A stretch of DNA of 64,000 bases from an uncultured Campylobacterales bacterium (GTDB taxonomy: Bacteria > Campylobacterota > Campylobacteria > Campylobacterales > Arcobacteraceae): positions 357,942-421,941 of the forward strand of contig CANLWY010000002.1 of the NCBI GenBank assembly GCA_947494995.1. Reading direction: 5' to 3'. Of the stretch, positions 26,538 through 35,342 are shown one piece after another; within the stretch, counting starts at the first letter, position 1, and every line of letters begins with the position of its first letter. Both the position numbers and the translations under genes were made by a program. Under the pieces are notes generated by a model. The model did no database searches, was not told the origin of the DNA, and worked only from the letters and a program-made list of their open reading frames with translations.

Positions 26538-26568
26538 TTAAATAAATCAAGAAACTTGACTTATTTAA
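26538..26568 (-). promoter_or_regulatory. Strong hairpin between chaperone and Tat-protein genes, second operon
   Basis: TTAAATAA-x-TCAAG/CTTGA-x-TTATTTAA forms an almost perfect stem of about 13-14 bp in the 89-base gap. A smaller hairpin (GAGTGAT/ATCACTC) spans the chaperone stop codon. No T-run follows directly, so it looks more like an mRNA processing or stability element than a terminator. Confidence 0.6.
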
Positions 26569-26587
26569 ATCTCCATGTAAAGAGTGA

Positions 26588-27355
26588 TTAAATATCACTC
26601 TCTACATCGAAAGTAACAAAAACTTCTTTCTCTTCTTTTTTCTTTGGTCCATTAGCTTTCATTGCTTTATTTCTTGCTCGCCTTGCTTTCTCTTCTTCAG
26701 AAATAACTTCAACAGTCTCTACTGTTTTTGTTTTCTTTATAAATGCAGGTTTTGAAACTTCTAAATAAATTCTTTCAAATTCAATAAATGCTTTTAATAG
26801 AATTACAACATTTTTGAATATATCTGCACTTTCATGCTCATAAAGTTCTTTTGAAAATTCATCTACAAATTGATTTAATATTTGTTCAAAAATACAATGT
26901 ATAGTATTTGAATACTCACTATTTCCTTCAGACTCTAACTCACACAATTCACTTAATATACTAAAGATAAAACCTATATGATCTTCATAATCAAAATATT
27001 TTTTTTCATCTCTTCTAATTTTTGTTTTTGCCAAAAAGTTTTGCATTTCAACTCTTTTTTTACCTGACTCAACATTTTCATGATAATAAGAAGCAGTAGT
27101 TCTAATAGTTTTAGTTTCTGGAGAATGAAAAATATCATCGAACTCATTCATAAACTTGATATTAGAATCAAGTTTTAAAGTAGCTGAGAGCTCATCAAAT
27201 GCAGCTTTTGTTGAAGTATCCAAAGGATTATTTTTTAATACATTTATAAGTTCAACTAATTCAAAATATCTTTTTGTATTAGTTGAAAAAACAAAAAATC
27301 TTGAAAACATTGCATAATATAAAGCACGAGCTTTACTTATTTTATTATCTTTCAT
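26588..27355 (-). CDS. TorD-family FDH chaperone, second operon
   Basis: A 255-residue helical protein similar throughout to the one at 19206-19976 (ARALYYAMFSRFF, EFDDIFHSPETK, IRTTASYYHE, FLAKTKIRRDEK). It presumably binds the Tat signal of the cognate FdhA until the cofactor is inserted. The charged C-terminal tail differs and ends FDVESDI. As the first gene of the second operon it is preceded by a terminator-like leader hairpin and a palindromic candidate operator. Whether each chaperone serves only its own FdhA cannot be told from sequence. Confidence 0.8.
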   Translation of the reverse strand: MKDNKISKARALYYAMFSRFFVFSTNTKRYFELVELINVLKNNPLDTSTKAAFDELSATLKLDSNIKFMNEFDDIFHSPETKTIRTTASYYHENVESGKKRVEMQNFLAKTKIRRDEKKYFDYEDHIGFIFSILSELCELESEGNSEYSNTIHCIFEQILNQFVDEFSKELYEHESADIFKNVVILLKAFIEFERIYLEVSKPAFIKKTKTVETVEVISEEEKARRARNKAMKANGPKKKEEKEVFVTFDVESDI

Positions 27356-27368
27356 TAATATTTCCTTT

Positions 27369-27416
27369 AAAAAAATACCTAGTATTAATCAAAAGCTTGA
27401 TTAATCATTTTAGGTA
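27369..27416 (-). promoter_or_regulatory. Terminator-like leader hairpin of the second FDH operon
   Basis: On the minus strand ATTAATCAA/TTGATTAAT (9 bp, AAGC-type loop) is enclosed by TAGGTA/TACCTA and followed directly by seven Ts (27375-27369), then the RBS and ATG at 27355. It looks like an intrinsic terminator placed between operator and first gene, a candidate attenuator. Its outer left arm shares bases with the palindrome at 27413-27430. Confidence 0.55.
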
Positions 27417-27430
27417 AAATTTTATTTACC
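27413..27430. promoter_or_regulatory. 18-bp palindrome GGTAAA-N6-TTTACC, second FDH operon
   Basis: This is identical in arms and spacing to 21703-21720 and differs only within the spacer. A degenerate copy (CGGTAAATATTAAATTAC) lies near 27530 and a half site (ATTACCT) near 27587. It lies 58 bases upstream of the chaperone start, consistent with an operator. Confidence 0.65.
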
Positions 27431-27860
27431 GTATTGTATGTGCATATACTTTAAACAAAACTTAAACATCTTTATAAAAGCCCAGATAGGTTTATATCTT
27501 GGCACTTTATTGTAAAAAACAAGATCTGTTTTTTCGGTAAATATTAAATTACTTTTTTATAAAAAAACTTTAACTATTTTTTCAGATTACCTAAAAAATC
27601 GAACTTTTTTAAATATTCATTTCTAGCATATTATGGTTTTTCATAAGATAAACTTTTAATTTTTATTTTTAATTTTTATTTAAAAATTAATTTTCAAAAT
27701 TTCCTATTAAATTTATTTATATCTTAAATCTGAATACCAATTCACTGTTATTTTATTAACTTTTCTTATAATAAAGTGACAAAAGCGTGACATTTAAAAA
27801 AAATGAGGACTCGTTTCTAAAATATTTTTTGTGATATAATAATTTTTTCAAGGGGATCTT
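27431..27860. other. AT-rich divergent intergenic region
   Basis: This stretch separates the second FDH operon from the sensor operon and holds no convincing gene. Visible features are the degenerate GGTAAA sites near 27530 and 27587, long A/T tracts at 27650-27720, and a direct repeat GTGACA at 27776-27781 and 27787-27792 (11-bp period), which could bind the response regulator encoded downstream. The region must carry at least two divergent promoters. Confidence 0.6.
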
Positions 27861-29009
27861 TTGTTTAAATACTTACTCATCTTTTTAGTAGTCATCTTTT
27901 TATCTTATATTAAACTCAAAGAACAAGTCTTTAATGATAAAACTTTAATACTTGGTTCTTCATTGCCTAAAACAGGTATTATGAAGACATGGGGGAAAAG
28001 TGTTTATACAGGTGCAACTGCATATTTTAAATATGTAAATGAAACTAAAATATTAAGTGATGATAGAAAAATCAAATTAATTTCATTGGATGACAAATAT
28101 GAACCAGAATTAACTCACGATAATATGGACAAACTAATACAAAACAAAAAACTTTTTGCTTTATTTGGATTTGTTGGTACTCCTACAGTAAAAAATATTG
28201 TACCTATTATAGAGAGAACAGATATTCCTTTTATTGCACCTTTTACTGGTGCTTCATTTTTAAGAAATACAAATAAAGATAACTTTATTAACTTTAGAAG
28301 CTCTTACGCTGAAGAGATTGATAATACGGTTGGCTATTTAAATGAAGTAAAAGGCATAAAAAAATTTGCACTTTTTTATCAAAATGACCATTATGGTGAA
28401 GATGGTTACATATCATTAATGAATTCATTAAAGAAAAGGGGTCTAAAACTTCATGGAGAAGGAATGTATAAAAGAAATACCTTATCTATAAGACATGCTT
28501 TTTCAGAGATTAAAGATAATGAACCAGAAGCAATTATTATGGTGGGAGCATATAAAGCGAATGCTTTACTTATAAAAAAAGCAAAAGAAGACGAAAGCTT
28601 GAAAGATGTAATTTTTTGTAATATCTCTTTTGGAGATGCAAATCAAATGATAAAAGAGCTTGATTTTGATACTAAAAATTTGATTTTCTCGCAAGTTGTT
28701 CCAAGTTATAATAACTATAGTATTGATGTTATTAGAGAGTATCGATTTCTTATGACAAAGTTTTTCCCGAATGAACCTCTTGGTTTTATTTCTTTAGAAT
28801 CTTTCTTAGCTGCTAAAGCTATAGTTAAAGCATTAAGCAATATAAATGGCACAATTACAAGAACTAAGTTTCTAGATGAATTAAGAAAAATCCCTGAAGA
28901 TACACTAAAAGGAATAACATTAAATTATAAAAATTCTCAATTATTAAACAAGGTTTATCTATTTGAGTATAAAAATTCTAAATTTGAAGAGATAAACTAT
29001 GCAAATTAA
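27861..29009 (+). CDS. Periplasmic binding protein (type 1, branched-chain amino-acid type), sensor partner
   Basis: A 382-residue protein with an N-terminal hydrophobic signal or anchor (YLLIFLVVIFLSYI) and a type 1 periplasmic binding fold: LGSSLPKTGIMKTWGKSV, LFALFGFVGTPTVKNIVPII and FALFYQNDHYGEDGY match LivJ-type proteins. The start is a TTG at 27861 with AAGGGG just upstream; no closer ATG exists. No ABC permease is nearby. It overlaps the histidine kinase gene by 11 bases, so it probably acts as the ligand-sensing component of that two-component system. The ligand is unknown; formate or another small acid is only a guess. Confidence 0.82.
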   Translation: MFKYLLIFLVVIFLSYIKLKEQVFNDKTLILGSSLPKTGIMKTWGKSVYTGATAYFKYVNETKILSDDRKIKLISLDDKYEPELTHDNMDKLIQNKKLFALFGFVGTPTVKNIVPIIERTDIPFIAPFTGASFLRNTNKDNFINFRSSYAEEIDNTVGYLNEVKGIKKFALFYQNDHYGEDGYISLMNSLKKRGLKLHGEGMYKRNTLSIRHAFSEIKDNEPEAIIMVGAYKANALLIKKAKEDESLKDVIFCNISFGDANQMIKELDFDTKNLIFSQVVPSYNNYSIDVIREYRFLMTKFFPNEPLGFISLESFLAAKAIVKALSNINGTITRTKFLDELRKIPEDTLKGITLNYKNSQLLNKVYLFEYKNSKFEEINYAN

Positions 29010-30591
29010 GAAGATTTTATCATATCTTGATAATCTACCTTTTTCATATAAGACCTCTTTCCTTATTTTTATCATTGCTGGTGGTATGATATCGATAATT
29101 ATACTTTCTCAAATATCAATATATACATTAAAAAATGATTTTGATATTCTTTTTGAAAAAAGAACCAAGCCTATTATCAAGTTAGAGAATATTAAAGATA
29201 CATATAAAATAAATATTTATGATACCTTTTATGATATACAACAAGAGATTATGACAATAAAACAATCAAAAGATATTATCTCTTTAGGACAACAACTAAT
29301 AAACAAAAACTGGAAAAACTATAAAAAAAACTCTCTTGATTCAAATTATGAAAAATCTTTTATTACTAAAATGCTAAATGATTTTTTTGCCATAAATAAT
29401 TACACTAATAATGATGTATTACAAAAAAACATTATTGTTAATATAAATAAAAAGATAAAAGAGTTACATAGAAAAATAAATAGAATTGTATTCCTATTAG
29501 AAAGAGATAGATTTGATGAAGCAGTACCATTAATTGAAAGAATATACTTTGAAATTAATTCTGTTAACATTTATATAACAAATTTAACAAATTATGATTT
29601 AAATATGGCAATTGAAGAGAAAAGAGAAACTCAAAAAGTTTTTAGTACCCTTACAACTGTACTTAACTTTTCAATAATATTTGTGTTTTTATCATCTATA
29701 TTTTTATCTATTTTAGTGATTAACAACTTTAGAAAACTTCACTTTGGACTAGAGGATGCTGTAAATGAAAAGACTAAAGAGCTTCAAGAATTAAATGACT
29801 ATCTTGAATTTAAAATTAAAAAAGAGGTTGCCAATTCAAGAAAAAAAGATTTAATAATGTTCCAACAATCAAAACTAGCTTCTCTTGGAGAGATGTTAGG
29901 AAACATTGCTCATCAATGGAGACAACCATTAGGATCGTTAATGATGATTATTCAATCTTTCCAAACAAAAATGGAGCTAGGGAAGTTATCATCTGAATTT
30001 GTTGAACAAAAGACTAAAGATGCTGTTCTTCTTGCAGAAAATATGTCTAATACCCTAGAAGATTTTCAAAACTTTTTTAGTCCAAATAAAGATAAGACTA
30101 AATTTAAATTAAGACATTGTGTAGAGCACTCTATTGAACTATCAAAATATATTTTACTAAAAGAGAATATAAAACTAAATCTAATGGTACTAAATGATTT
30201 AGAAATATATGGTTTTTACAATGAATTATCCCATGTAGTGTTAAATATGATTTCAAACTCTAAAGATGCCTTAAAAGCTAGAAAAGAACACAAAGTTATA
30301 AAAATAGTTATAAAAAAACATAACAATAATGCAAGAATAAGTATATATGATAATGGTGGAGGAATTGACAAAGATATAATTCCTCAAGTCTTTGAACCAT
30401 ATTACACAACAAAATATAAAAGTGCAGGAACGGGAATAGGATTATATATGTCTAAACAAATTGTAGAGAAACATATGCATGGTAATATAAAGTGTAAGAA
30501 TGTTTACAATAAAATAGATGGTGAGGAATTAGAGTTTGGAGCTCTTTTTATAATTGATATTCCACTGGAGAAGAAGGACACAAATGAATGA
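28999..30591 (+). CDS. Membrane histidine kinase
   Basis: A 530-residue kinase with two membrane segments (about residues 17-38 and 220-245) flanking a ~180-residue periplasmic helical domain, a coiled linker, and a HisKA/HATPase core. The H-box is GNIAHQWRQPLG with His305, the variant typical of Campylobacterota. The N-box (NMISNSKDAL), G1 (DNGGGID) and G2 (GTGIGLYMSK) are intact. It is overlapped by the binding-protein gene before and the response-regulator gene after. The periplasmic domain probably docks the upstream binding protein. Confidence 0.88.
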   Translation: MQIKKILSYLDNLPFSYKTSFLIFIIAGGMISIIILSQISIYTLKNDFDILFEKRTKPIIKLENIKDTYKINIYDTFYDIQQEIMTIKQSKDIISLGQQLINKNWKNYKKNSLDSNYEKSFITKMLNDFFAINNYTNNDVLQKNIIVNINKKIKELHRKINRIVFLLERDRFDEAVPLIERIYFEINSVNIYITNLTNYDLNMAIEEKRETQKVFSTLTTVLNFSIIFVFLSSIFLSILVINNFRKLHFGLEDAVNEKTKELQELNDYLEFKIKKEVANSRKKDLIMFQQSKLASLGEMLGNIAHQWRQPLGSLMMIIQSFQTKMELGKLSSEFVEQKTKDAVLLAENMSNTLEDFQNFFSPNKDKTKFKLRHCVEHSIELSKYILLKENIKLNLMVLNDLEIYGFYNELSHVVLNMISNSKDALKARKEHKVIKIVIKKHNNNARISIYDNGGGIDKDIIPQVFEPYYTTKYKSAGTGIGLYMSKQIVEKHMHGNIKCKNVYNKIDGEELEFGALFIIDIPLEKKDTNE

Positions 30592-31249
30592 AAGAAATTT
30601 AAATATATTAAATGAATTTAATATATTATACTTAGAAGATGATAAATCACTTTTAACACATACTAAAGATATATTAGATGATTTTGTAAAAAAAGTATAT
30701 GCAGTAAATACTTCTAAGGAGGCTTTAGAAATTCTTGAAAAAGAAAAAATAGATGTGATAATCTCTGATATACTACTTGAAAATGAAAATGGAATTGATT
30801 TTCTAAGAAGTATTAAAGAAGATATGAACGTAAATATTCCAACTATACTTACAACAGCACATACAGATACAAAATACTTACTCGATGCTATAAAACTAAA
30901 GGTTGAAAACTATATTGTAAAACCAATAAATATAAAAGAACTTTTAAATACTTTACATGATATTCTATTTCCTATTATCCAAGAACAGGAAATACTAAAA
31001 CACTCAAATATAATTAAAACTATCTCCGCTATTACAGACAGTAAGCAAGTTGCAGTAGTAAACTATATAATTGGTAACTTAGATAAAGAAAATCATTTAA
31101 TAGCATCATATAGTGATATTATGGACGGGATTTCTATTTCAAAACCAACTTTAATTAAACTTTTTAAAGAACTTGCAGAGAAAAAAATTCTAGTTAAAAC
31201 AGCACATAAAACTTATAAGTTTGATCAAGAAGCACTAGATAGTTTATAA
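30584..31249 (+). CDS. Response regulator with winged-helix-like output domain
   Basis: A 221-residue protein starting at the ATG at 30584, which has GGAGAAGGA upstream and overlaps the kinase stop by 8 bases. The receiver domain has the acidic pair LEDD, phosphoacceptor Asp62 (IISDILLENENG) and Lys in YIVKPINI. The ~95-residue output domain contains SDIMDGISISKPTLIKLFKE and LAEKKILVKTAHKTYKF, which look like a winged helix but are not OmpR or LuxR type. Being next to and divergent from the second FDH operon, it is the best local candidate to control the FDH genes. That is inference from position. Confidence 0.85.
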   Translation: MNERNLNILNEFNILYLEDDKSLLTHTKDILDDFVKKVYAVNTSKEALEILEKEKIDVIISDILLENENGIDFLRSIKEDMNVNIPTILTTAHTDTKYLLDAIKLKVENYIVKPINIKELLNTLHDILFPIIQEQEILKHSNIIKTISAITDSKQVAVVNYIIGNLDKENHLIASYSDIMDGISISKPTLIKLFKELAEKKILVKTAHKTYKFDQEALDSL

Positions 31250-31260
31250 ACTATCTAGTG
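31233..31260. terminator. Perfect palindrome between convergent genes
   Basis: A 28-bp perfect inverted repeat (CACTAGATAGTTTA and its complement) spans the stops of the response regulator and the CDF exporter. It probably acts as a shared bidirectional terminator, although T-runs are short. Confidence 0.65.
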
Positions 31261-32204
31261 AATTCAAATTGTAATGTTGTATGGACAATAGAATACTTAT
31301 GCTCCAAAGAGTAGTTTACTTCACTTAAAATAGATTCATACTCTTCTATATCTTTTTTATCTATTAAAAGATGAGCTGTCATATTATACATGTCTTGAGT
31401 TATCTCCCAAATATGTATATCATGGATATCTAAAACTTTAGAATGCTTTTCTTGAATATACTCTTTTACCTCTTCTATATTTACAGGAGAACTTTCCATC
31501 AATGTATTAGTAGAATCTTTTAATACTTGATATGCCCACTTTGCAATTACTAAAGCAACAAGAACGGCAAGTAATATATCAATAAAATACCAAGAGGTAT
31601 AATAAATAACAACATATCCAATAATAATTGCAACAGAAGAGAGTGCATCAGTTAACATATGAACAAAAGCAGATTTTAAATTTACATTCTCTTTATCTCC
31701 TTGCATTAGTATTACACCAGTAACAATATTAACAACTAAACCAATAATTGCAACAATACCAGCTGTTTTTAAATCGATTTCACTAGGATTAAAATATCTC
31801 TCAACTGCTTCATATATAATCCAAAATATTGAAAGGATAATTGTAATACCATTTACAAAAGCTGCTAAAACTTCTATACGATAGTATCCAAAAGTTTTAT
31901 TTATAGGAGCTTTTTTACTAGCAATTATAATTGCTACAAGTGAAATAATCAATGCAAAAGAGTGAGTAAACATATGAATTGCATCTGAAATAAGTGCCAA
32001 TGAATTTGATAAAAATCCAAATATAAACTCAGCTATCATTGTCACAAAAGTAATAACAAGTGCTATTTTTAAAACTTTTTTATCTTGTGTTCGATGATCA
32101 TGGTGATGATGATCATGTCCATGTTCATGATTGTGACTATGACAATGTGAATGCACTTTTATTTTTGGTTTGTGTGAGTTTAATCCTATTTTACAACTAT
32201 GCAT
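31251..32204 (-). CDS. CDF-family metal cation efflux protein
   Basis: A 317-residue inner-membrane protein with a histidine-rich N-terminus (HSHCHSHNHEHGHDHHHHD), six hydrophobic segments, and the CDF sites SLALISDAIHMFTHS and HMLTDALSS (the Asp/His metal site), followed by a cytoplasmic C-terminal domain (HIWEITQDMYNMTAHLLI). It resembles CzcD/ZitB proton-coupled zinc, cobalt or nickel exporters. The CsoR/RcnR-type repressor gene is 6 bases upstream on the same strand, so expression is likely metal-induced. Confidence 0.9.
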   Translation of the reverse strand: MHSCKIGLNSHKPKIKVHSHCHSHNHEHGHDHHHHDHRTQDKKVLKIALVITFVTMIAEFIFGFLSNSLALISDAIHMFTHSFALIISLVAIIIASKKAPINKTFGYYRIEVLAAFVNGITIILSIFWIIYEAVERYFNPSEIDLKTAGIVAIIGLVVNIVTGVILMQGDKENVNLKSAFVHMLTDALSSVAIIIGYVVIYYTSWYFIDILLAVLVALVIAKWAYQVLKDSTNTLMESSPVNIEEVKEYIQEKHSKVLDIHDIHIWEITQDMYNMTAHLLIDKKDIEEYESILSEVNYSLEHKYSIVHTTLQFEFTR

Positions 32205-32210
32205 TTTATA

Positions 32211-32510
32211 CTACTTTCCAACTACTTTTATAATCTCTAAAAAATTATCTACTTCAGCTTGAGCTTGTATTGAATCACCTTTTTGAATATTTTCAATAAA
32301 ATGACCTTTTGCAAAATGCTCCACATAAGATGTTATCATTCCATTTACAGCACCTTTTACTGCTGTTAATTGTTTTACCATCTCATATGGATCTTCTTCT
32401 AAATGATAATCTTCATCTTTAAGTTTTGATTCTATTGCTTTTATCTGTCCTGAGATTCTTGCTATTCTATTTTTTAATTTTTTTCTTTCTACATCACAAC
32501 AATATGCCAT
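32211..32510 (-). CDS. CsoR/RcnR/FrmR-family metal-sensing repressor
   Basis: A 99-residue all-helical protein of the DUF156 class: KLKNRIARISGQIKAIESKL and QLTAVKGAVNGMITSYVEHF. The conserved helix-2 cysteine that ligates metal or reacts with formaldehyde in the family is not at its usual place; the aligned region reads EEDPYEM, while two cysteines sit at positions 4-5 and histidines at 36, 65 and 70. The metal site may therefore differ from CsoR and RcnR. It is co-transcribed with the CDF exporter and a family-type operator lies just upstream. Confidence 0.85.
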   Translation of the reverse strand: MAYCCDVERKKLKNRIARISGQIKAIESKLKDEDYHLEEDPYEMVKQLTAVKGAVNGMITSYVEHFAKGHFIENIQKGDSIQAQAEVDNFLEIIKVVGK

Positions 32511-32525
32511 AATTTATTCCTTTTA

Positions 32526-32549
32526 TATACTATAGGGGGGTATAGTATA
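32526..32549 (-). promoter_or_regulatory. G-tract operator of the CDF/repressor operon
   Basis: Nine-base arms TATACTATA and TATAGTATA flank six Gs. A G-tract between A/T inverted repeats is the hallmark of CsoR/RcnR-type operators. It lies 16 bases upstream of the repressor start. Confidence 0.85.
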
Positions 32550-32619
32550 ATAGAAAAGATAAATATCTAATTAATCAATAACTGGATATTATTCCACTTA
32601 ACAAATAAAAAGGATTTTT

Positions 32620-33114
32620 TTGAAACTTGATATTACAAAAATCGCAAATGTTATTCTATACATGTTAGATGAGAACGTCACGCAACTAAATGATAGAAAG
32701 CTATCTATCTTATTTTTTTTAATGGATTACAGCCATCAAAAAGCAACTGGAGAGAAACTATTTGGTGAAGAGTATATAAAAGATAAAAGAAACCCTGAAC
32801 CTAGTGTATTATCTGAAATTTTTGATATTATTGCAAATGGTGAAGATTTAGAAGAAGATGACGAAAGACTATTTTTGATTCAAGAACTTCTTGACTATCT
32901 TGATATCGAAATACATACACATGATAAATTTATAGAACTAAGATTTATTAAAATGGAAGAAGAGTTTGATGAAACACTTTTTGATAAAGAAGAGATGAAA
33001 ACTATCAAAAAAATAGTTGAAAAATATAAAGATGAAAGTCCAAGAAAAGTTGCTAATGCTTGTTTTAAACTTGATGAAGTTAGAGATACTAAATTAAACG
33101 AAATAATCATTTAA
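32620..33114 (+). CDS. Panacea/SocA-like (DUF4065-type) protein
   Basis: A 164-residue acidic protein. KIANVILYMLDENVTQLNDR, then KLSILFFLMDYSHQKATGEK and LFGEEYIKDKRNPEPSVLSE match the N-terminal pattern of SocA-like Panacea domains (short helix, KL..LL...D......G....G..Y). The frame begins with TTG at 32620 preceded by AAAAAGGA. Panacea proteins are often antitoxins of many toxin types, but no partner toxin gene is adjacent here, so a regulatory or orphan role is possible. Confidence 0.6.
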   Translation: MKLDITKIANVILYMLDENVTQLNDRKLSILFFLMDYSHQKATGEKLFGEEYIKDKRNPEPSVLSEIFDIIANGEDLEEDDERLFLIQELLDYLDIEIHTHDKFIELRFIKMEEEFDETLFDKEEMKTIKKIVEKYKDESPRKVANACFKLDEVRDTKLNEIII

Positions 33115-33116
33115 GA

Positions 33117-33139
33117 GGAGAGAGTTTTAAAAACTCTCC
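33117..33139. terminator. Hairpin between Panacea-like gene and chemoreceptor gene
   Basis: GGAGAG and CTCTCC arms flank an A/T-rich centre (TTTT/AAAA) at the junction of the two convergent genes. It is short with imperfect pairing, but the position supports a terminator. Confidence 0.5.
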
Positions 33140-35205
33140 CACGCACCCTCACTCTCATCAGAAAAACTTGTGTTGTTAATAGAAGTCTTTTTTGAAACTT
33201 TTAAGACTTTTTCATTTTTTATAACTTCATTAATTGAATTATTAAGCTCTTTTGCTTTTACATCATTTTTACCATTAAACTCTTTTTCGTTTGCACTTTC
33301 AACTACTAATTTAGCTATTGAATCTGTAGAAATGGCAATATCTTTTGTTTGATATGCAACCTCTGCATTTTTTTGTGTTTGTTGATCAAGTTGTGCTATT
33401 GCATCATTAATCTGTTCAATACCCGATAACTGTTCTTTACTTGACATCTCTACATTTGAAATTAAATCCATTGTTTGTGTGATACTATTATTTAAAGTTT
33501 CATATCCATCAATCATATCACTTGCAATACTTTTACCTTCATTTGCTTTAGAGGTAGCAGTTTCAACTAAATCTTTTATCTCTTTTGCAGCTTCTGCTGA
33601 TCTTGCAGCTAAATTTCGTACTTCTTGTGCAACAACAGCAAAACCTTTTCCTGCTTCACCTGCTGTAGCTGCTTCAACTGCTGCATTAAGTGAAAGAATA
33701 TTTGTTTGGAAGGCAATTTGATCAATTACTCCAATTGCCTCATTAATAGAAGATACTTGTTCATTTATATCTTCCATAGCACTTGCAGTATGACTAGCTA
33801 ACTTTTCACCCTCATTTGAAGATGTGGTTACGCTATTAGATAACTTTGCCATTTTTCCAATAGCTTGAGTGTTTTCTCTAATATTACTAGTTATTTGCTC
33901 TAAAGATGCTGCTGTCTCTTCTAATGAAGATGCTGCTTCAGTAGAGTTTGAATTTAAAACATTTACATTTGATAAAAGTATTTCAGAACTTTTATCCAAG
34001 GTAAGACCATTTGATTTATTTTCAATTAACATTGAAGTAATTGAATCCCCTAAACTATTTACTCCATCCGCTAATTTTAATAAGTCTTCTTTTATTCCAT
34101 TTGTATTTACTTTTTCAAGATAGTTAAAATGAGTATACTCTTCTAACACAGTTAATACACCATCAATATTGTTTTCTAGATTATTAGCCATTTTATTAAC
34201 TACTTCTTTTAATTGCATCATAGCAGGATTAGAAACATTCATATTAAGTCGTTGACATAAATCTCCTTGTTCAAACTCTCCTAATACATTTATAGTTTCA
34301 TCAATTAATGCCCTATCTTCTTTTATCCCATTTTGTGCTTTTTGAATATTTGAATTAATAAGTCTTGACATATCACCAAATTCATCCTTACACACTATTT
34401 CTTTTATTTCAATATCATTTTTTTCTCTATTTAAATAAGCAAAAAAAGATTCCAATCCATCATTTATAAACTTTACTTTAGAAACTATTTCAGTCGTAAT
34501 CATATAAAATATAGATAATAAGACTAAAATAATAATAAAAATTAGTAAAATAACTTTTTTTGCTGTTTGCATAAATTGATTCATTACGTCATCAATATAA
34601 ATACCTGAACCTAAAATCCAACCCCATTCATTAAACTTTTTTACATATGATAGTTTTTCGTATAATTCACTTGAAGAAGATTTAGCCCAAAGATATTTTA
34701 TGTAACCAGAATCACTCTCATTTGTAACTTCTACAGTAGAAACAAACAAGTTTTTATTTGAAACTTCTATAGTTTTTGCACTATTATCTCCAAACTCTAA
34801 ACTAATTACTTTATTATAGTTATTACTATCTAATACTTTTCCATTTAATGATAAAGACATAGGATGCATAATCATTTTTGGATAAGGATTAGTATCATCA
34901 TTTATCCAGATATAATTATCTCCACTATACCGAAGGGCTTTTATTGCCTCAGCTGCTCGTGTTTTAGCCTCTTTTTCTGAAATTTTACCACTTTTGAAAT
35001 CTTCATATTCTTTATTTACTAGTGAGTATGATAATTCAACTAAATTTTTTAATTTTGCTCTTTTTTCATCCATCATTATGTCTTTTTGTTCAAAGAGTAA
35101 TATTGAACTTAATATCAATAATGAAAATAGTGAAATTGTAGCTACAAGAAGCATTTTTTTAAATACTCCTAAATGACCAAATAATTTTCTCCACAAAACA
35201 TGCAT
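33127..35205 (-). CDS. Methyl-accepting chemotaxis protein with Cache sensor
   Basis: A 692-residue receptor: membrane segment at about residues 17-38, a periplasmic single Cache domain ([20 protein letters not shown] and [14 protein letters not shown] are typical sCache_2), a second membrane segment near 215-235, then a signalling domain with the hairpin tip [19 protein letters not shown] and [13 protein letters not shown]. The C-terminal EGAWESF resembles the CheR/CheB-docking pentapeptide NWETF. sCache_2 domains usually bind small organic acids. It lies between the metal and the selenium gene groups and is monocistronic. Confidence 0.92.
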   Translation of the reverse strand: MHVLWRKLFGHLGVFKKMLLVATISLFSLLILSSILLFEQKDIMMDEKRAKLKNLVELSYSLVNKEYEDFKSGKISEKEAKTRAAEAIKALRYSGDNYIWINDDTNPYPKMIMHPMSLSLNGKVLDSNNYNKVISLEFGDNSAKTIEVSNKNLFVSTVEVTNESDSGYIKYLWAKSSSSELYEKLSYVKKFNEWGWILGSGIYIDDVMNQFMQTAKKVILLIFIIILVLLSIFYMITTEIVSKVKFINDGLESFFAYLNREKNDIEIKEIVCKDEFGDMSRLINSNIQKAQNGIKEDRALIDETINVLGEFEQGDLCQRLNMNVSNPAMMQLKEVVNKMANNLENNIDGVLTVLEEYTHFNYLEKVNTNGIKEDLLKLADGVNSLGDSITSMLIENKSNGLTLDKSSEILLSNVNVLNSNSTEAASSLEETAASLEQITSNIRENTQAIGKMAKLSNSVTTSSNEGEKLASHTASAMEDINEQVSSINEAIGVIDQIAFQTNILSLNAAVEAATAGEAGKGFAVVAQEVRNLAARSAEAAKEIKDLVETATSKANEGKSIASDMIDGYETLNNSITQTMDLISNVEMSSKEQLSGIEQINDAIAQLDQQTQKNAEVAYQTKDIAISTDSIAKLVVESANEKEFNGKNDVKAKELNNSINEVIKNEKVLKVSKKTSINNTSFSDESEGAWESF

Positions 35206-35342
35206 AGGAAGCCTTTTTTTTAATTTCTAAAGACTATTAACTAAAGATTGAGCTATAGTTTTTTCAAAATCAGTTAAAAGTTTTGAAGATTTTACATATT
35301 TCTTGTCAAAAAATATGTCAAAGTTTTATAGAGTTTAAAAAT

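Noticed and set aside
14471..27355. Tandem FDH operons as a recent assembly duplication
   Set aside because: The copies differ throughout at nucleotide and protein level, have unlike fdhC genes and different leaders, so they are true diverged paralogues.
27650..27720. A/T repeats suggesting an origin or curved DNA
   Set aside because: No DnaA-box array or iterons were seen; the tract is ordinary AT-rich intergenic sequence.
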